Assembly (NCBI GenBank): GCA_910576545.1
Contig: CAJTKM010000001.1
Coordinates: forward strand, 62,001 to 126,000
Reading direction: 5' to 3'
Source of the DNA: Lachnospiraceae bacterium
GTDB lineage: Bacteria > Bacillota > Clostridia > Lachnospirales > Anaerotignaceae
Length of the DNA: 64,000 bases
Shown piece by piece: positions 16,011-25,467 of this stretch; position 1 is the first letter of the stretch; each line of letters starts with the position of its first letter. The notes below the pieces were generated by a model. It made no database searches, was not told the origin of the DNA, and saw only the letters and a list, made by a program, of their open reading frames with translations. Made by a program: the position numbers and the translations under genes.

Positions 16011-16487
16011 TTACCTGCCGGAATCGGGTGCAGTTCCTTCCTGAAAGTGCACCCTTTTGCTAAAAACAGTCAAAAATGCCCCGCTGTGGTTTTTTGTATG
16101 CTCAAACAACACCCACTGTTCGGATTCCTCCCCATAATGTGGGTATGCGTTTGCAATCAGGCATTCAATCGTACAGCCGTTGTCCAAAATAACCCGCAGG
16201 TCATTCCAGGGGCTTACTTCTGTGGAACACACGATGCCGCCTGTGATTTCTGCCCGAAACCTTTCTGTGTTGTACCATTCATCATTATGGCGGCTTTCCA
16301 CCCCGTCCCATGCCTGATAATCCGGTACTGTCACAAGAATATCGTTATTTTTTATTACCCTTGAGCAGCCCATAGCATGAAGTGTCAATGTACCAAAATC
16401 AAAATCCAGTATTTCCGCTTCACAGCAAAAACGCTGCAGTTTTCTGCCCCGCAATGCGTTGATAAGCTGCATGGCGCCGCTTTCCAT
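16011..16487 (-). CDS. Conserved-looking protein of unknown function
   Basis: 158 residues from MESGAMQLINALRGRKLQRF. The ATG at 16487 follows GGGTGG and lies 8 bp after the stop of the small membrane protein at 16496. Longer in-frame starts reach back into that gene and are rejected. The body is beta-rich, with several Trp, Cys and Asp residues (VPDYQAWDGVESRHNDEWYN). No signal peptide or membrane segment is present. The family was not recognised. Confidence 0.6.
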   Translation of the reverse strand: MESGAMQLINALRGRKLQRFCCEAEILDFDFGTLTLHAMGCSRVIKNNDILVTVPDYQAWDGVESRHNDEWYNTERFRAEITGGIVCSTEVSPWNDLRVILDNGCTIECLIANAYPHYGEESEQWVLFEHTKNHSGAFLTVFSKRVHFQEGTAPDSGR

Positions 16488-16495
16488 ATCCACCC

Positions 16496-16669
16496 TTATC
16501 CCTTCCTGCTGCGCCTGCCAAACAACAGCAGGGCAGAAAAAAACGCGAATACTGCCCCGATGAATGCAGCATATGCCTTTGTATCCGCTGAGGTAATATA
16601 AAAACCGTTGTGCGGCGCGGCTGCAATATCTTTTACGGAAATACGTGTATATCTCTTTCTTTCTTCCAC
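16496..16669 (-). CDS. Small single-pass membrane protein of unknown function
   Basis: 57 residues from a GTG start with GGAGGG six bases upstream. A soluble N terminus (EERKRYTRISVKDIAAAPHN) is followed by one hydrophobic helix, AAFIGAVFAFFSALLLFG, and a basic end. Tight spacing to 16011-16487 suggests an operon. Function is unknown. Confidence 0.55.
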   Translation of the reverse strand: MEERKRYTRISVKDIAAAPHNGFYITSADTKAYAAFIGAVFAFFSALLLFGRRSRKG

Positions 16670-16703
16670 TTTGAACCCTCCTTGCCATATTTCTAACATA
16701 TTT

Positions 16704-16732
16704 TTGTGGCTTTTATTTTTATCCAGTATAAC
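16704..16732 (+). promoter_or_regulatory. Divergent promoter region with overlapping -10 boxes
   Basis: Rightward: TTGTGG (16704-16709), a 17-bp spacer, then TATAAC (16727-16732), reading toward the YhcN-like gene. Leftward: TATACT is read at 16730-16725 toward the gene starting at 16669, without a good -35. The two -10 boxes overlap, so the two directions may exclude each other. Confidence 0.4.
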
Positions 16733-16813
16733 CGAAAACAAGCAAAACAGCCAGAACTTACTGCAATAAAATATCCGCCAGGTCGGGATACTAGGAAAAA
16801 AGGAGGCGGGAAA

Positions 16814-17212
16814 ATGAAAAAAGGGAGCGGCATATTTTTTCTTTTGGCGGCAGTCGCACTTTTTTGTGCAGGCTGCCGTGCAGAGGCGACAGAAAACAAC
16901 CTTTCACAGCTGCATTTTGTGAAATATGACGATATGATGGGGGATAAAACGCAGGAGGAACGTGCGGCGGCAATCAAGAAACGCTTAGGCCAGCTGGACG
17001 GCATACTGGGCAGTGCGGTTGTTGTGGAAGGCCATACGGCAATCATCGGGCTGCGTACAGATGGTACAGATCAGGAAAAGATTCGACAGATCCGGCGGGC
17101 AGCGGATACGGCGGCAAAGGACGCAGATGAATATATCGAAAGCACGTCCATAACCACAAACGGCAGAATTGTCGCGTTGATTGAGGAAATGGAGCGGAAA
17201 CGCGCCGGATAA
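16814..17212 (+). CDS. YhcN/YlaJ-type sporulation lipoprotein
   Basis: 132 residues. MKKGSGIFFLLAAVALFCAGC is a lipoprotein signal with lipobox CAGC, and GGAGGCGGG precedes the start. The body, AAAIKKRLGQLDGILGSAVV followed by VEGHTAIIGLRTDGTDQEK, has the length and beta-alpha-beta pattern of the YhcN/YlaJ family of spore membrane lipoproteins. The family call is by recognition of pattern and is not certain. Confidence 0.65.
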   Translation: MKKGSGIFFLLAAVALFCAGCRAEATENNLSQLHFVKYDDMMGDKTQEERAAAIKKRLGQLDGILGSAVVVEGHTAIIGLRTDGTDQEKIRQIRRAADTAAKDADEYIESTSITTNGRIVALIEEMERKRAG

Positions 17213-17265
17213 ATACGCCATTGCTGTATTAAGTTTTACTTAATATAACTGTTATAATTTATGGA

Positions 17266-17294
17266 TTTACTTTATATAAAAACTGTTCTATACT
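17266..17294 (+). promoter_or_regulatory. Sigma-A-like promoter of the small membrane protein gene
   Basis: TTTACT (17266-17271), a 17-bp spacer and TATACT (17289-17294) in an A+T-rich stretch, 137 bp before the start at 17431. Confidence 0.5.
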
Positions 17295-17430
17295 GAGCCT
17301 GTAAACAAAAGCAAGGCGAAAAGCCAAAAAGCATACGCAGAAGTGCAATACGTACATTCAGCGTACAAAACAGCATGCTGGCAGTATCCGGTTCACGTTA
17401 ATAACGCATTTCAGGCAAGGAGGAATGGTT

Positions 17431-17706
17431 ATGAATAAAGAAAGAAAACGATATACAGATTATAATGCAAAAGCATCGTTTGCAAAGGTTTCAGGTATTT
17501 CTCTCATTTTATGCATTGCAGCCGCATTTTTCTGGGAACAGGCAGGGTATGTACTGCCCTCTGTCCAGGGTGCCGCTGCGTTAGCATTCGGGGTGTTATA
17601 TATCTTCTGCGGGATTCAGGCTTCCCTTCTCGTCCCGCAGGAGGAGCCGCAGAAAGAAAATGAGGTCAGGGATACACAAGGGGAGATACGCCAGCGCGCG
17701 GCATGA
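17431..17706 (+). CDS. Small two-helix membrane protein of unknown function
   Basis: 91 residues from an ATG 7 bases after AGGAGG. Two hydrophobic helices (VSGISLILCIAAAFFW and GAAALAFGVLYIFCGIQASL) are followed by a charged tail rich in Glu and Gln. It stands alone between a promoter and a strong terminator. The family was not recognised. Confidence 0.6.
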   Translation: MNKERKRYTDYNAKASFAKVSGISLILCIAAAFFWEQAGYVLPSVQGAAALAFGVLYIFCGIQASLLVPQEEPQKENEVRDTQGEIRQRAA

Positions 17707-17739
17707 AAAATTCCGCCAAACAAATCCTGCCCCTAAAAG

Positions 17740-17769
17740 AAAAACCGGAGAGAAGCCTCTCCGGTTTTT
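17740..17769. terminator. Bidirectional terminator between the small membrane gene and the chemoreceptor
   Basis: AAAAACCGGAGAG and CTCTCCGGTTTTT form a GC-rich stem with A/T tails on both sides and a four-base loop. It would serve both converging genes. Confidence 0.85.
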
Positions 17770-17795
17770 GCGTGTTCATTTTTGTTATAAGCGTA

Positions 17796-19640
17796 TCAAT
17801 ACTTATCGCCAAAAGACATAGACGAGGAATTGAAGTCGTTGTAGTCGTAATCATAATCGTCATAGCTTGCCTCAGGCGCGGAGCTCATCGCAGGCTCGGA
17901 ATAGCTGGGAGCCGGAGCAGAGTAAGAACCGGAGGAAACATTGGAGCTGAGCTTGAATTTTGCAACAAGGTTTTTAAGGATATTGGACTGACCGGAAAGT
18001 TCTTCGCTGGCAGCTGCACTCTGTTCAGCTGTTGCGGAGTTTGTCTGTACAACAGAGGAAATCTGGTCAATACCGATGGAAACCTGTGCAATAGAGCTTG
18101 CCTGTTCAGAAGATGCATCGTTGATCTTTTCAACCAGATTAACGATTTCCCCTGCGCCCGCAACAGAAACCTGAAGGGATTCTGCCGTAGCGGAAGCGAT
18201 GGAAGCGCCGTTTTCTACCGCGCGAATAGATGTTTCAATCAGCGCAGCTGTATTCTTGGAAGCCTCTGCACTCTTAGCCGCAAGGTTGCGTACTTCGTCA
18301 GCAACAACGGCAAAACCTTTGCCTGCTGTGCCGGCACGTGCTGCCTCAACAGCGGCGTTCAGTGCAAGGATATTGGTCTGGAACGCAATATCTTCAATGG
18401 TCTTGATAATCTTGCCGATTTCATTGGAGCTGGATGTAATATCACCCATAGCTTCGATGAGCGCGCTCATCTGCTGATTGCTGTTTTCCAAATCGCTGCC
18501 TACGGAACGCGCACGCTCCATAGCATCGTTCGCACTCTTTGCGTTTTCGTTGACCCTTGTGGAGATTTCGTTAATGGTTGCTGCAAGTTCTTCTACGGAG
18601 CTTGCCTGTTCTGTCGCGCCCTGGCTCAGTGCCTGGGATCCTGTTGCAACCTGGTCGGAACCGCTTGCGACCTGGTCGGAACTCTGGTGAATCTGCATCA
18701 TCGTGTTGCTTACATTGTCTTTCATGCGTCTGATGGATTTCAGCAGGGGATCAAGGTCGCCTACATACAGTTCTTCGACAGTCGTGTTTACATCTAAGTT
18801 GCCTTTGGACATTTCGTCAAACATGGAGCTCTGGTCATAGAATACATCACGCAGATGCGCCAGAATGGATTCCGTCATATTTACAAGGTCGCGGACCTCG
18901 TCCTCACTTTTAACAGTAGGGCAGGGAGAATGAACGTCACCCTTTTTGAACAGCGCCAGACGGTCAACACATTCGTTGATAGGGATGGAAATGCTGTTTG
19001 CGATGGCTGTCCCAAGGAAGATGGAAAGCAGAATACCAACAATAATCATAACAACAATGATTATCAGGCTAACCATCATGCTTCTGTACAGGCTTGCGTC
19101 AAGCGCGGTACCCTGAGTGTCCTTCAGATTCATAAGCTCGCGTGCCGCTACGGAGAAATCCTGATAAAGAGGCAGCAGACTGCGATCGATATCAAGCAGC
19201 AGGGCTTCGCGCTCCTCGTCTGTTGTGATTGCGTTGGTCCTGTTAATAATGTTCTGTGCTTCAGAGGTATAAGCCTTAAATTTTGAGTCAGTATTGTTGA
19301 ACATGGCAATGCCTTCGTCCGTGGAAAGGCTTGCACGGATAGCAGGTATGTAAACATCTACCTGTTTCATACATTCATTGTATGTAGAAAGCTGTTCCTG
19401 TGTGGCAGCTGCGTCTGTCAGGGCAGCCGCGTTGCTGAGAGCAGTGTTTGCCTCGGAAATATACACCAGCGCCATGCCGATGTCACCCTGTGCAAAGCCA
19501 TAATTTTCCATTGCTGCAGAATATTTCGTCGTGATGTCTTTTGAGATGACTGCGCCGAGAATACTGGAAATACTTGTAATCGCCGCAACCAGAAAGAACG
19601 AAATAATCAATTTTTTCTTGAGTTTCATTTTTCTAAACAT
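17796..19640 (-). CDS. Methyl-accepting chemotaxis protein
   Basis: 614 residues. The start at 19640 follows GGGGGA; an earlier start would add ten residues. It has a first membrane helix ([19 protein letters not shown]), a four-helix-bundle-like extracellular part of about 170 residues, a second membrane helix ([20 protein letters not shown]), a HAMP domain, and a cytoplasmic signalling hairpin with the near-invariant [20 protein letters not shown]. The ligand is unknown. The receptor feeds a CheA/CheW complex encoded elsewhere; CheC, CheD and CheV lie 25 kb away. A sigma-D-type promoter is proposed upstream. Confidence 0.96.
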   Translation of the reverse strand: MFRKMKLKKKLIISFFLVAAITSISSILGAVISKDITTKYSAAMENYGFAQGDIGMALVYISEANTALSNAAALTDAAATQEQLSTYNECMKQVDVYIPAIRASLSTDEGIAMFNNTDSKFKAYTSEAQNIINRTNAITTDEEREALLLDIDRSLLPLYQDFSVAARELMNLKDTQGTALDASLYRSMMVSLIIIVVMIIVGILLSIFLGTAIANSISIPINECVDRLALFKKGDVHSPCPTVKSEDEVRDLVNMTESILAHLRDVFYDQSSMFDEMSKGNLDVNTTVEELYVGDLDPLLKSIRRMKDNVSNTMMQIHQSSDQVASGSDQVATGSQALSQGATEQASSVEELAATINEISTRVNENAKSANDAMERARSVGSDLENSNQQMSALIEAMGDITSSSNEIGKIIKTIEDIAFQTNILALNAAVEAARAGTAGKGFAVVADEVRNLAAKSAEASKNTAALIETSIRAVENGASIASATAESLQVSVAGAGEIVNLVEKINDASSEQASSIAQVSIGIDQISSVVQTNSATAEQSAAASEELSGQSNILKNLVAKFKLSSNVSSGSYSAPAPSYSEPAMSSAPEASYDDYDYDYNDFNSSSMSFGDKY

Positions 19641-19745
19641 AATTGCGTTCCCCCTTAGGTCTTTTAACATTAAGTTGTGACATATATTTGTGTATGAGGC
19701 GGAAAAGGACAGACTGCTCCCGCCCTGTGAAACTAATCCCTGAAT

Positions 19746-19772
19746 ATATCGACCAAAAAAGTATAACTATTA
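19746..19772 (-). promoter_or_regulatory. Candidate sigma-D (FliA-type) promoter of the chemoreceptor gene
   Basis: Read on the minus strand: TAAT (19772-19769), 15 bp, then GTCGATAT (19753-19746). The sigma-28 consensus in Gram-positives is TAAA-N15-GCCGATAT, so this matches all but two bases with exact spacing. It lies about 105 bp before the start codon. The cognate sigma factor gene is at 42153. Confidence 0.55.
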
Positions 19773-20145
19773 GTGTTTCCTAAAAAATTTTTAGCCAAGT
19801 TCAGAGAAGCAGTGCGCCCCGCGCTGATGTGTCCGTCTGCGCGGGACAGCTTGAATATAATATTACCATAATCTGTACAAAAAAGCTAGAGGTTTTGACA
19901 AATAGAAACAGGAAATGCGAATAAAATTTTGTAAAAAAAGCAATTTTTACCAGAAAATTGCGCAAAATTTGATACATGCCGCAAAGCCTGTGTGAAAAGC
20001 GCAGAATCTTATGCACAATATACATGAATAAAGCAGTATAAAATAGCATATCTTGTGTTTTCTGAAGGTAATTGAGAGGGAAACAAAACGCGTTCGACAA
20101 AAGAATTTGTAAATGATTAAAATACGGCAGGAACTCTCATTTTTG

Positions 20146-20174
20146 TTGACAATTTGCAGAAAATCGTATAGTAT
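20146..20174 (+). promoter_or_regulatory. Sigma-A promoter of the flagellar superoperon
   Basis: TTGACA (20146-20151), a 17-bp spacer and TAGTAT (20169-20174), 117 bp before flgB. This is the best promoter in the 650-bp gap between the chemoreceptor and flgB (19641-20290). The rest of that gap is A+T-rich, with no gene or other clear signal. Confidence 0.75.
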
Positions 20175-20290
20175 TTTACATATACGCTGGAAATAGGGTG
20201 TCGGAATATGTCTGCACGCAGGTTGACCGTAATCTGTGCGCACATTATGAATAGGACAGCATATGATACAGAAAGGCAGGGGGCAGGACA

Positions 20291-20674
20291 ATGAGTATCT
20301 TTTCAAGCAATTCCATGTTCCTGATGGAAAAATCCATTGACTATCTGTGGAAGAAGCAGATGGTTTCAGCGAACAACGTTACAAACAGCGAAACGCCGAA
20401 TTTCAAAAGCAGCTATGTTACATTTGAGGAAGAAATGCGTCAGCATATCGGCCAGCTGCGTGAACCGAATGCGCGCAGAATCAGGCAGCGTATATCGGAA
20501 GTTTCTCCCCGTGTGCATACAACGTATGATGAGGTCAATAAAATGGACAACAGCAATGTAGACCTTGTTGCAGAGCAGACAGAGCTTGCAAAGAGCGGTA
20601 TCCAGTATGAATACGCAACGAGGGCGATCAGCGATGATTATATGCGCCTGCGTACGGCAATCAAAGGGCAGTAA
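20291..20674 (+). CDS. flgB: Flagellar basal-body rod protein FlgB
   Basis: 127 residues, a proximal rod subunit exported by the flagellar type III apparatus. The N-terminal rod motif MVSANNVTNSETPNFKSSYV and the C-terminal helix ELAKSGIQYEYATRAISDDY are typical. First gene of the superoperon, starting about 117 bp after the promoter. flgC follows after 62 bp. Confidence 0.96.
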   Translation: MSIFSSNSMFLMEKSIDYLWKKQMVSANNVTNSETPNFKSSYVTFEEEMRQHIGQLREPNARRIRQRISEVSPRVHTTYDEVNKMDNSNVDLVAEQTELAKSGIQYEYATRAISDDYMRLRTAIKGQ

Positions 20675-20736
20675 CAGGCCATCATAAATACTTCATAAAA
20701 TAAATAATCTACATTTTATATAAGGAGGAGCGGAAG

Positions 20737-21186
20737 ATGGGTTTTTTGAACGGCATGGATATCTGTGCGTCCGGCATGACGGCTCAATGGCTGCGTATGG
20801 ACGTTGCTTCCGAAAATATTACTAACGCAGATACGACCAGAACAGAAGGCGGCGGTCCTTACCGCCGGAAAATGGTAGTGTTTGAACCGACGAACCAGAA
20901 CGCGAGCTTTCATAAATATCTGCTTCGGGAAAAAAATAAACAGCAGTACCTGTATGGCGGCGGCGTGAAGGTGGCGGAGATTGTGGAGGATGAAAGACCG
21001 TTTGAAATGGTCTATGACCCGACACATCCTGACGCAAACGAAGATGGCTATGTGGAACGTCCAAATGTGGATATCCTGAAGGAAACCATAGACAGTATGG
21101 CGGCAAGCCGCGCATACGATGCATCTCTTACAGCTTTCAACATTTTTAAGACAATGGCTGGAAGGGCGTTGGAAATCGGGAAATAA
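20737..21186 (+). CDS. flgC: Flagellar basal-body rod protein FlgC
   Basis: 149 residues. The N-terminal MTAQWLRMDVASENITNADT and the C-terminal AASRAYDASLTAFNIFKTMA segments form the coiled coil of rod proteins. AAGGAGG precedes the ATG. It assembles with FlgB and FliE at the proximal rod. Confidence 0.96.
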   Translation: MGFLNGMDICASGMTAQWLRMDVASENITNADTTRTEGGGPYRRKMVVFEPTNQNASFHKYLLREKNKQQYLYGGGVKVAEIVEDERPFEMVYDPTHPDANEDGYVERPNVDILKETIDSMAASRAYDASLTAFNIFKTMAGRALEIGK

Positions 21187-21263
21187 GCCCCGTACATCGT
21201 ACGAATGACCGGGATTCTGAAAACGAATGATTTGATTTTGAAACAGATATGGAGGGGTTACAG

Positions 21264-21572
21264 ATGTTTATTGAGCCAATGACTGCGCTCAGCGCGGTTG
21301 AAAAAAATAAAAATACATTTTTTAATAATGCAGCGCCGAAAGTGGACGGCAGCAGCGTATTTCGCGATATTTTCTTTAACGCAATAGATGAAGTACGGCG
21401 GACAGATCAGGATTATTCCGAAAAGGAATACCTTTTTGCAACCGGTCAGCTGGAAAATCCCCATGAACTGACGATTGCGTCCACAAAGGCACAAACCTCC
21501 GTGGATTTTCTGGTCACATTGCGCAACAGAGCTTTGGATACCTATAATGAGCTGATGAGAATGAACATTTAA
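21264..21572 (+). CDS. fliE: Flagellar hook-basal body complex protein FliE
   Basis: 102 residues. The start at 21264 is set by GGAGGGG; an in-frame ATG at 21249 sits on that site. The C-terminal LTIASTKAQTSVDFLVTLRN and DTYNELMRMNI are the conserved FliE end. FliE joins the MS ring to the rod. Confidence 0.95.
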   Translation: MFIEPMTALSAVEKNKNTFFNNAAPKVDGSSVFRDIFFNAIDEVRRTDQDYSEKEYLFATGQLENPHELTIASTKAQTSVDFLVTLRNRALDTYNELMRMNI

Positions 21573-21671
21573 TTTCTTATTTTTGCAGACGTCCGGCGGA
21601 GGATTTTTTTTGCCGGCGGGGAGCCTGCGGCGCGGGAGCGCAAGACTACAAGAGAGTAAGAGGGATGGAAC

Positions 21672-23321
21672 GTGAAAGAGCGTCTATTAAATATCTGGCA
21701 GAATGTAAAAGAAAAGGCCTCCGCTCTGAGCAGCAGGACGAAAAAGCTGATTATCGGCGCGCTTGCCCTCGTGATTGTGGTTTCTGTCGGTTTGGCAGTC
21801 TGGCTGAATACAAGACCCTATGAGGTGCTGTTCAGCGAGCTGACGAATGAAGAAGCCAGTGAAATCATAGGCAAGCTCCAAGAGGACGGAGTGGATTATA
21901 AATATCAGAACGACGGTACGATACTTGTTCCGGCGGCGCAGGAGGAGCTTCTGAAAGCCCAGCTTGTTTATGAGGGATATCCCAAAAGCGGGTTTACATA
22001 CAGTCTTTATTCGGAGAAGGTCAGCCTGACGACAACGGAATCGGAGAAAGCGCACTACGAGCTTGTGGATTTGCAGAATAAAATCGGCGCGACAATCTCG
22101 CTTTTCCCGAATATTAAAGATGCAAAGGTCATCATCGCTCTGGGTGAGGATAACCGTTATGTGCTGAATAACGAGGACAAAACAGAAGCCAGCGCGTCTG
22201 TTACCGTTCTGACGAAAGACGGGGAAAAAATTCCTTCCAGTACGGTAAAAGCGATCCAGCGGCTGGTATCCAAGAGCATACCGGATGTGACGTTTGAAAA
22301 CGTTGTAGTGCTCTGCAACGGGCAGGATGTGACCGGAGATGAGGACAGCGAGGAACAGACGCTGGCAAGCAAGCTGAAAAATTCCCTTGAGCGGGATATG
22401 GAAAACCGCATCAAAACGGCTGTTTCCAATCTGCTTCTGCCGATTTATGGCGAAGGGCATTTCGAGGTATCCGTAAAGGCGGATATTGATATCAACAAAA
22501 AGCTGCGCGAATTGATAAATTATTCCGCAGAGGACCCGGAACGCAACACAGGCGTTATCTCCAGAGAACAGGCGGGCTGGGAAATCAACCGCGAAAACCC
22601 TGTTGAGGGCGGTGTGCCGGGAACGGAAACAAATTCTGATATACCGATTTATACCCGCATCACTTCCGATGGTACCGAGAGCTTTGTCGGCGCAGATGGC
22701 GACATCAACTACCTTGTTGACCAGCTGAAGGAGCAGACGGAGGTTACAGCGGGTGACCTGCGCGACCTGAGCGTAGCCGTTATCATTGACGGCAATACGT
22801 TGGGCAGCCTTGACAGGGAAGAGCTGATTTCCCTTGTCGCAAGGGCGGCGGGCATTGACCCGACCCTCCAGAATGAGCGGGTCGAAGTGCTGAACGCACC
22901 GTTCTATACAGAACCTGCGGAAGAACCGGTAAGCCCTGCGGGCATCTTCTCGACATTTACGCAGACACAGCTGCTTATCCTTGCGGCGATTGCGGCGGCA
23001 GTTCTGCTGCTGCTGATACTGGTAATTGTATTGCTGGTACGGCGCAGGAGGAAAAAACGCAGACTGGAAGAGGAAGCTGCAGCGGCGGCAGCGGCAGAAG
23101 CAGCGGCGGCAGCGGCGATGGAGGAATACAGTCAGGCGGCGCTGGGAGCTGTTCCGGTTGCCGATACGGATGCCAGCGGCATGACGGACGATTTGCTCAA
23201 CCTGCAGAACGAGCGCAGTTTGGAACTCAAGAACAAGATACGCGAATTTTCGGAGGAAAACCCCGAAATTGCGGCACAGCTTTTGAAGCGTTGGCTCAAA
23301 GGAGGCGAATCAGATGGCTGA
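21672..23321 (+). CDS. fliF: Flagellar M-ring protein FliF
   Basis: 549 residues from a GTG start. It has a first membrane helix (LIIGALALVIVVSVGLAVWL), the RBM1 domain (YEVLFSELTNEEASEIIGKL), RBM2-3, and a second membrane helix near residue 435 (LLILAAIAAAVLLLLILVIV). An Ala/Glu-rich stretch precedes the C-terminal FliG-binding helix, which ends in PEIAAQLLKRWLKGG. It forms the MS ring and export housing. It overlaps fliG by 8 bp, implying coupled translation. Confidence 0.97.
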   Translation: MKERLLNIWQNVKEKASALSSRTKKLIIGALALVIVVSVGLAVWLNTRPYEVLFSELTNEEASEIIGKLQEDGVDYKYQNDGTILVPAAQEELLKAQLVYEGYPKSGFTYSLYSEKVSLTTTESEKAHYELVDLQNKIGATISLFPNIKDAKVIIALGEDNRYVLNNEDKTEASASVTVLTKDGEKIPSSTVKAIQRLVSKSIPDVTFENVVVLCNGQDVTGDEDSEEQTLASKLKNSLERDMENRIKTAVSNLLLPIYGEGHFEVSVKADIDINKKLRELINYSAEDPERNTGVISREQAGWEINRENPVEGGVPGTETNSDIPIYTRITSDGTESFVGADGDINYLVDQLKEQTEVTAGDLRDLSVAVIIDGNTLGSLDREELISLVARAAGIDPTLQNERVEVLNAPFYTEPAEEPVSPAGIFSTFTQTQLLILAAIAAAVLLLLILVIVLLVRRRRKKRRLEEEAAAAAAAEAAAAAAMEEYSQAALGAVPVADTDASGMTDDLLNLQNERSLELKNKIREFSEENPEIAAQLLKRWLKGGESDG

Positions 23322-24324
23322 GGCAGATAAATTAACACAGGAACAGAAGGCGGCAGCCGTTATCGTTTCGCTTGGCGTAGATAAGGCGTCAAAGCTATAC
23401 AAACACTTAGGGCAGGAGGATCTCGAACGGCTCACCGTCGAGATCGCCCGCCTTGGGCATATCGAGGCGGAAACAACGGAAACCGTGCTGGATGAATTTT
23501 ATAAGGAATGTCTGACACAGAAGGTTGTGACGGACGGCGGCATCGAATACGCAAGAACGGTTCTGGAAAAGGCTTTCGGCGAGGAAACGGCGAATACACT
23601 GCTCCAGAAGGTATCCAAGTCGCTGAAAGTTATGCCGTTTGCCTTCCTCAGCAAGACAAACAGCAAAAACCTCTTTTCGATACTGCAGCATGAACGCCCG
23701 CAGACCATTGCGCTGGTGCTTTCCTATGTGGAGCCTACGCAGGCGGCAGACGTTATCGTTATGCTGCCGGATGAAATGAAGCTGCGTGTTGTTACAAACA
23801 TCGCAAAAATGGACAGCGCATCTCCCGAAGCCATTAAGCTGGTAGAGGCGGAAATGCAGAAGAAATTCTCCACGATACTTACGACGGACTTTACACATGT
23901 CGGCGGCGTAGATTATATCGCGGAAGTAATGAACAACATGGACAGAAGCAACGAGAAATCTATTTTCGAGGGCCTCAACAGAGAGGACGAAGAACTCTCT
24001 GCCGAGATCCGCAAGAAAATGTTCGTTTTCGAGGATATCCTCACCATGGACGCGCGTTCTATCCAGCGTTTCCTGCGCGACTGCGACCAGAAAGACCTTG
24101 TGCTTGCGCTTAAAGGCACTACGGCAGAGGTTGCGAATGTTATCTTCGCAAACGTTTCCTCGCGTATGGCTGAGAATATCAAGTCTGACCTTGAGATTAC
24201 AGTCAACGTAAGGCTGCAGGATGTTGAAGAAGCACAGCAGAGGATTGTACAGATTATCAGAACCCTTGAAGACCGCGGCGAAGTCGTTATCATGAAGGGC
24301 GGAAAGGGTGATATTATTGCCTAA
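23314..24324 (+). CDS. fliG: Flagellar motor switch protein FliG
   Basis: 336 residues with the three FliG domains: an N-terminal FliF-binding part, the middle FliM-binding part with EHPQ-like HERPQTIALVLSYVEP, and the C-terminal torque domain with FEDILTMDARSIQRFLRDCD. Charged residues in the last part contact MotA. It overlaps fliF and fliH by 8 bp each. Confidence 0.97.
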   Translation: MAEADKLTQEQKAAAVIVSLGVDKASKLYKHLGQEDLERLTVEIARLGHIEAETTETVLDEFYKECLTQKVVTDGGIEYARTVLEKAFGEETANTLLQKVSKSLKVMPFAFLSKTNSKNLFSILQHERPQTIALVLSYVEPTQAADVIVMLPDEMKLRVVTNIAKMDSASPEAIKLVEAEMQKKFSTILTTDFTHVGGVDYIAEVMNNMDRSNEKSIFEGLNREDEELSAEIRKKMFVFEDILTMDARSIQRFLRDCDQKDLVLALKGTTAEVANVIFANVSSRMAENIKSDLEITVNVRLQDVEEAQQRIVQIIRTLEDRGEVVIMKGGKGDIIA

Positions 24325-25183
24325 TCTTCTGAAGTTCTACCATAAAAAGCAAGTGGAAAAGTACAGCTTTAACGAGTATCTGGAAGAAGCGAAAAAAACG
24401 CAGACAGAGGAGGAAACTGTGCTTGAGCCGGAAGAGCCCATCACGGAGGAACTGGAAGAAGCTGCGCTGGAAGAACCGGAGGAGCCGGAAGAAATCCTTC
24501 CGGAGGAGCCAGAAGAACCGCAGGAGGAGCCGGAAAGCATGGGCATGGGCGATGCGCTTGCCCGCATCCATGCGGAGGAAATTCTTTCTCAGGCACGGGA
24601 GGAAGCAGAGGCAATGCTGGCCCGCGCAAGGGAGGAAGCCGAGCGGCTGAAAAGCCAGGCGTATGACAGCGGCTATGAGGCAGGTTACGAAAAAGGATAT
24701 GACGAAGGCCATGCCAAAAGCATGACGGACGTCAGGGAAACCATGGATACACAATGCAGGGTTTATCTGGAGGAGATCCGCGAAACGGTGGACGAGGTCA
24801 GCCGGATGAAGGAGGAAATGCTCCAGAAATATAAACACGATTTGAAAAATATCGCCGTTGCCATCGGCGAAAAGGTGATACAGGTCAGTCTGAAATCCAG
24901 CGGGAGCGTCATTGAACGAATGATTGTAACTGCGACGGAGCGGCTGAAAACAAGGGAATGGGCAAAGATTTACATTGCCCGGACAGACGCGGACCTGATG
25001 GTACAGGGGGATTTGGATATCCTCAAGGCCATCTCCCGCCTTTCCCCTAACCTGAAGGTCGTTGCGATGGAAAATGAAAAGCCCGGAACGGTCATTATTG
25101 AACTTCCGGACGAAATCATTGACGCAAGCGCGTCCACACAGGTGGAAAATATTAAGGAAATACTGAACAACAGCGGGATGTAA
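24317..25183 (+). CDS. fliH: Flagellar assembly protein FliH
   Basis: 288 residues. The start is taken as TTG at 24317, giving MPNLLKFYHKKQ, with GGTGAT just upstream; GTG at 24308 is the alternative. Residues 30-75 are a run of Pro and Glu (EEPEEPEEILPEEPEEPQEE), longer and more acidic than in most FliH. Then come a coiled coil and the GxxxG segment YEAGYEKGYDEGHAKS, and the FliI-binding C-terminal domain. FliH holds FliI and docks it at FlhA and the C ring. Confidence 0.9.
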   Translation: MPNLLKFYHKKQVEKYSFNEYLEEAKKTQTEEETVLEPEEPITEELEEAALEEPEEPEEILPEEPEEPQEEPESMGMGDALARIHAEEILSQAREEAEAMLARAREEAERLKSQAYDSGYEAGYEKGYDEGHAKSMTDVRETMDTQCRVYLEEIRETVDEVSRMKEEMLQKYKHDLKNIAVAIGEKVIQVSLKSSGSVIERMIVTATERLKTREWAKIYIARTDADLMVQGDLDILKAISRLSPNLKVVAMENEKPGTVIIELPDEIIDASASTQVENIKEILNNSGM

Positions 25184-25189
25184 AGCATA

Positions 25190-25450
25190 AGGGTCTGCCC
25201 CGGAACTTTGCTTCTTTCAAAAAAAGCAGAGAAGGTTTTGCGGAACAGCGTTTCGCAGGGGCAAGGTCTGGTCCGCTGCCTGATATTTATACAAATCTGA
25301 AAGCAACACATAGCACTATCTGCTAAAAGAAAGCATTTGCAGTAAAGAACACTGGCAAAACGAAATTTTGCCCGTTAAAGTTTAGGGTCAAGCCCTTCTT
25401 AAAGGGCTTGCGGAGGTTTGGAGGCAGCGCCGCCAGGGTTTTCAGGTCTT
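25190..25450. repeat. Hairpin-rich intergenic repeat between fliH and fliI
   Basis: No gene is seen in the 284 bp. The part GGGTCAAGCCCTTCTT is the complement of a module found at 32306-32346 and 39813-39853. It is followed by a GGGCTTGCGGAGGTTTGGAG module ending in AGGGTTTT. The fliI ribosome site follows directly. Confidence 0.55.
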
Positions 25451-25467
25451 AGCATCGGAGGTTCTTT

